Of a DNA stretch of 7,473 nucleotides, positions 5,982 through 7,473 are shown piece by piece (position 1 is the first letter of the stretch; each line of letters starts with the position of its first letter). The translations under genes and the position numbers were made by a program. The stretch comes from an uncultured Collinsella sp. (GTDB taxonomy: Bacteria; Actinomycetota; Coriobacteriia; Coriobacteriales; Coriobacteriaceae): positions 1 through 7,473 of the forward strand of contig USEK01000069.1 of NCBI GenBank assembly GCA_900553705.1. The letters are read 5' to 3'. Under the pieces are notes generated by a model. That model made no database searches, was not told the origin of the DNA, and worked only from the letters and a program-made list of their open reading frames with translations.

Positions 5982-7441
5982 TTACATCAAATCATAGGCG
6001 TCGACGTCAACGCTCACGCTCACGCCGCGCACGGAGCCCACCTCTTTGAGGCAGGCGTCGATATCATCAGAGACATGGTACCCCACGGGCGACTTCACAA
6101 GCAGATGGAAGCGGTAACGGTCCTTGGCTCTCTCGATTACACACGAAGCCGGGCCCAGCACCTGCGGCACGGCACTCCCCGCCCGCAAAAAGTCGGGCGC
6201 GGCGGCATGCCAGCGGCGCTTAAGAAGCTTTGCGATACGTCCGATGTAGTTCTGCGCGTCGTCTCGGTTCGCCGACCACACCAAGATGTTGACCAGGCGA
6301 ACAAACGGCGGGTACAGCGCGTCGCGGCGCTGATCCAGGTCGTAGTCGGTAAAGATCGAACGATCGTGCTCAGCGACGGCGCGAATGACCGGATCCTCGG
6401 GCAGGTAGGTCTGGATGATAACCTCGCCGGGGCGATCGCCGCGGCCGGCACGGCCTGCAACCTGCTCCAGCAGATCGTAGGCGCGCTCCCCCGCTCTAAA
6501 ATCGGGCAGCTTTAGCGCAAAGTCGGCATTGACCACGCCCACCAGCGTGACCTCGGGAAAGTCAAGGCCCTTTGCAATCATCTGGGTGCCCAGCAGCACC
6601 GCGCAATCGGCGGCATCGAACTGCTCGAGCAGCTTTTTGTGCGCGTCCTTGCCGCGCGTGGAATCGGCATCCATGCGAATGATGGCGACGTCGTCGGGCA
6701 GCATCTGGTGCAGTGCGTCCTCGATCTGCTGAGTGCCCAGGCCCATTTTTGCCAGGTAGCGACTGCCACATTTGGGGCAACGGCTCGTGGCCGCCGGATA
6801 GGGCTGCACGCGCCAAGACGAACCGCATGTGTGACACTGCAGCGTGTGTGTGCGCTCGTGATACGTAAGCGCGGTGGAGCAGTGGTTGCAGGTGGGGACG
6901 CAGCCGCACTCGCGGCACATCAGGAACGGCGCAAAGCCACGGCGGTTATGCAGCAGCACGGCCTTCTCGCGGCGCTCGACCACACGCTCAAGGCCTTCTA
7001 TAAGCGGTTTTGAGAACATGGAGCGGCTACCGTGCGAGAACTCGCGACGCAGATCGGCAATGCGAACCGTGGGCAACACGGCGTGTCCCGGGCGCTCGGG
7101 CATCTCGACGCGCGTCCAGGTGGCACCGTTATACGTGCCACGGCGGCAGCGGTCGAGGGACTCGGCAGATGGCGTGGCGGAGCCCAACACGAGCGGGCAG
7201 CGGTAGCGCCGCGCCATCTCGGCTGCCACCTCGCGCACGTGATAGCGCGGACTGGAGCCCTGCTTATAGCTAGTCTCGTGCTCCTCGTCGATGATGATGA
7301 GACCAAGGTCGCTGAGCGGGCAAAAGAGCGCCGAGCGGGCGCCGACGACCACGCGGGCCGCACCGCTGGCGACCATATCCCACTGGTCCAGGCGCTCGCC
7401 GGCCGAAAGGCGCGAATGGAACACGGCGACCGTCTCGCCAA
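5982..7441 (-). CDS. priA: Primosomal protein N' (replication restart helicase PriA), 5'-truncated
   Basis: PriA is a 3'-5' superfamily 2 DNA helicase that recognises stalled replication forks and reloads the replisome. The right-hand adapter removes the start, the DNA-binding domain and the Walker A motif. About 486 of a typical 700 or so residues remain; the frame is open to 7439, so the GTG at 7424 is an internal Val. Still visible are DEEH (motif II, 7278-7289), LGSATPS (motif III) and a zinc-binding insertion of paired cysteines between 6768 and 6917 (CREC, CNHC, CHTC, CPKC, plus one extra Cys). GTQMIAKG (motif V, 6567-6590) and QVAGRAGR (motif VI, about 6441-6464) follow, then the C-terminal domain ending DAYDLM. 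With helicase motifs and zinc site intact, it does not resemble the degenerate PriA reported in some actinobacteria. Confidence 0.97.
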
Positions 7442-7473
7442 CTGTCTCTTATACACATCTGACGCTGCCGACG
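7442..7473 (-). other. Nextera/Tn5 Read 1 adapter (synthetic)
   Basis: The minus strand of these 32 bases reproduces 32 of the 33 bases of the Nextera Read 1 adapter, including the full 19-bp mosaic end. It is library sequence, and the last genomic base is 7441. The same adapter is present in the mirrored position at the left end. Confidence 0.98.

Noticed and set aside
5397..6515. 372-codon plus-strand open frame
   Set aside because: It begins within the palindrome and runs antisense to def and priA; the repetitive Val/Asp/His-rich product is a shadow of those genes.
6998..7458. Minus-strand open frames starting MYKRQ (from 7456) and MCIRD (from 7458)
   Set aside because: Both begin in the right-hand adapter and run antiparallel or out of frame to priA, which has intact helicase motifs in its own frame.

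Overview
The window is a fragment of a GC-rich bacterial chromosome, most likely a Coriobacteriia (Collinsella-like) gut actinobacterium. That placement is inferred from three things: the fused GH13-GH77 amylase/glucanotransferase, the priA-def-fmt-rsmB cluster, and the sequence style of the proteins. I ran no search. Both ends (1-25 and 7442-7473) are synthetic Nextera/Tn5 Read 1 adapter rather than genome, so native DNA runs only from 26 to 7441 and the genes at both ends are cut by library construction.

Plus strand, left part: the 3' portion of a bifunctional alpha-glucan enzyme runs to 2007. It holds the end of a GH13 alpha-amylase-type barrel with its C-terminal beta domain, followed by a complete GH77 4-alpha-glucanotransferase (MalQ) domain. 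A hairpin at 2052-2073 separates it from a 78-residue FmdB-type zinc-ribbon protein (2096-2332).

Minus strand, right part, in transcription order: priA (C-terminal two thirds, cut by the right adapter), def, a non-coding gap of about 330 nt, fmt, rsmB. priA and def are 18 nt apart and probably cotranscribed. fmt and rsmB overlap by 4 nt (ATGA) and are probably translationally coupled. The cluster combines replication restart (PriA), N-formyl handling of initiator methionine (Fmt adds the formyl group, Def removes it) and 16S rRNA methylation (RsmB).

The unusual content is in the two gaps. Between the convergent fmdB and rsmB genes (2333-2780) lie two 67-nt palindromes with identical 14-nt arms, placed in opposite orientation. 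Their inner stems differ in sequence but still pair, and their unpaired segments are conserved, which suggests a structured RNA or a hairpin-type mobile repeat. A different 132-nt inverted repeat sits between them. In the def-fmt gap there is a 102-nt element with 33-bp arms, followed on the minus strand by a probable intrinsic terminator that appears to split the cluster into two transcription units. Three of the palindromes each start within 35 nt of a stop codon.
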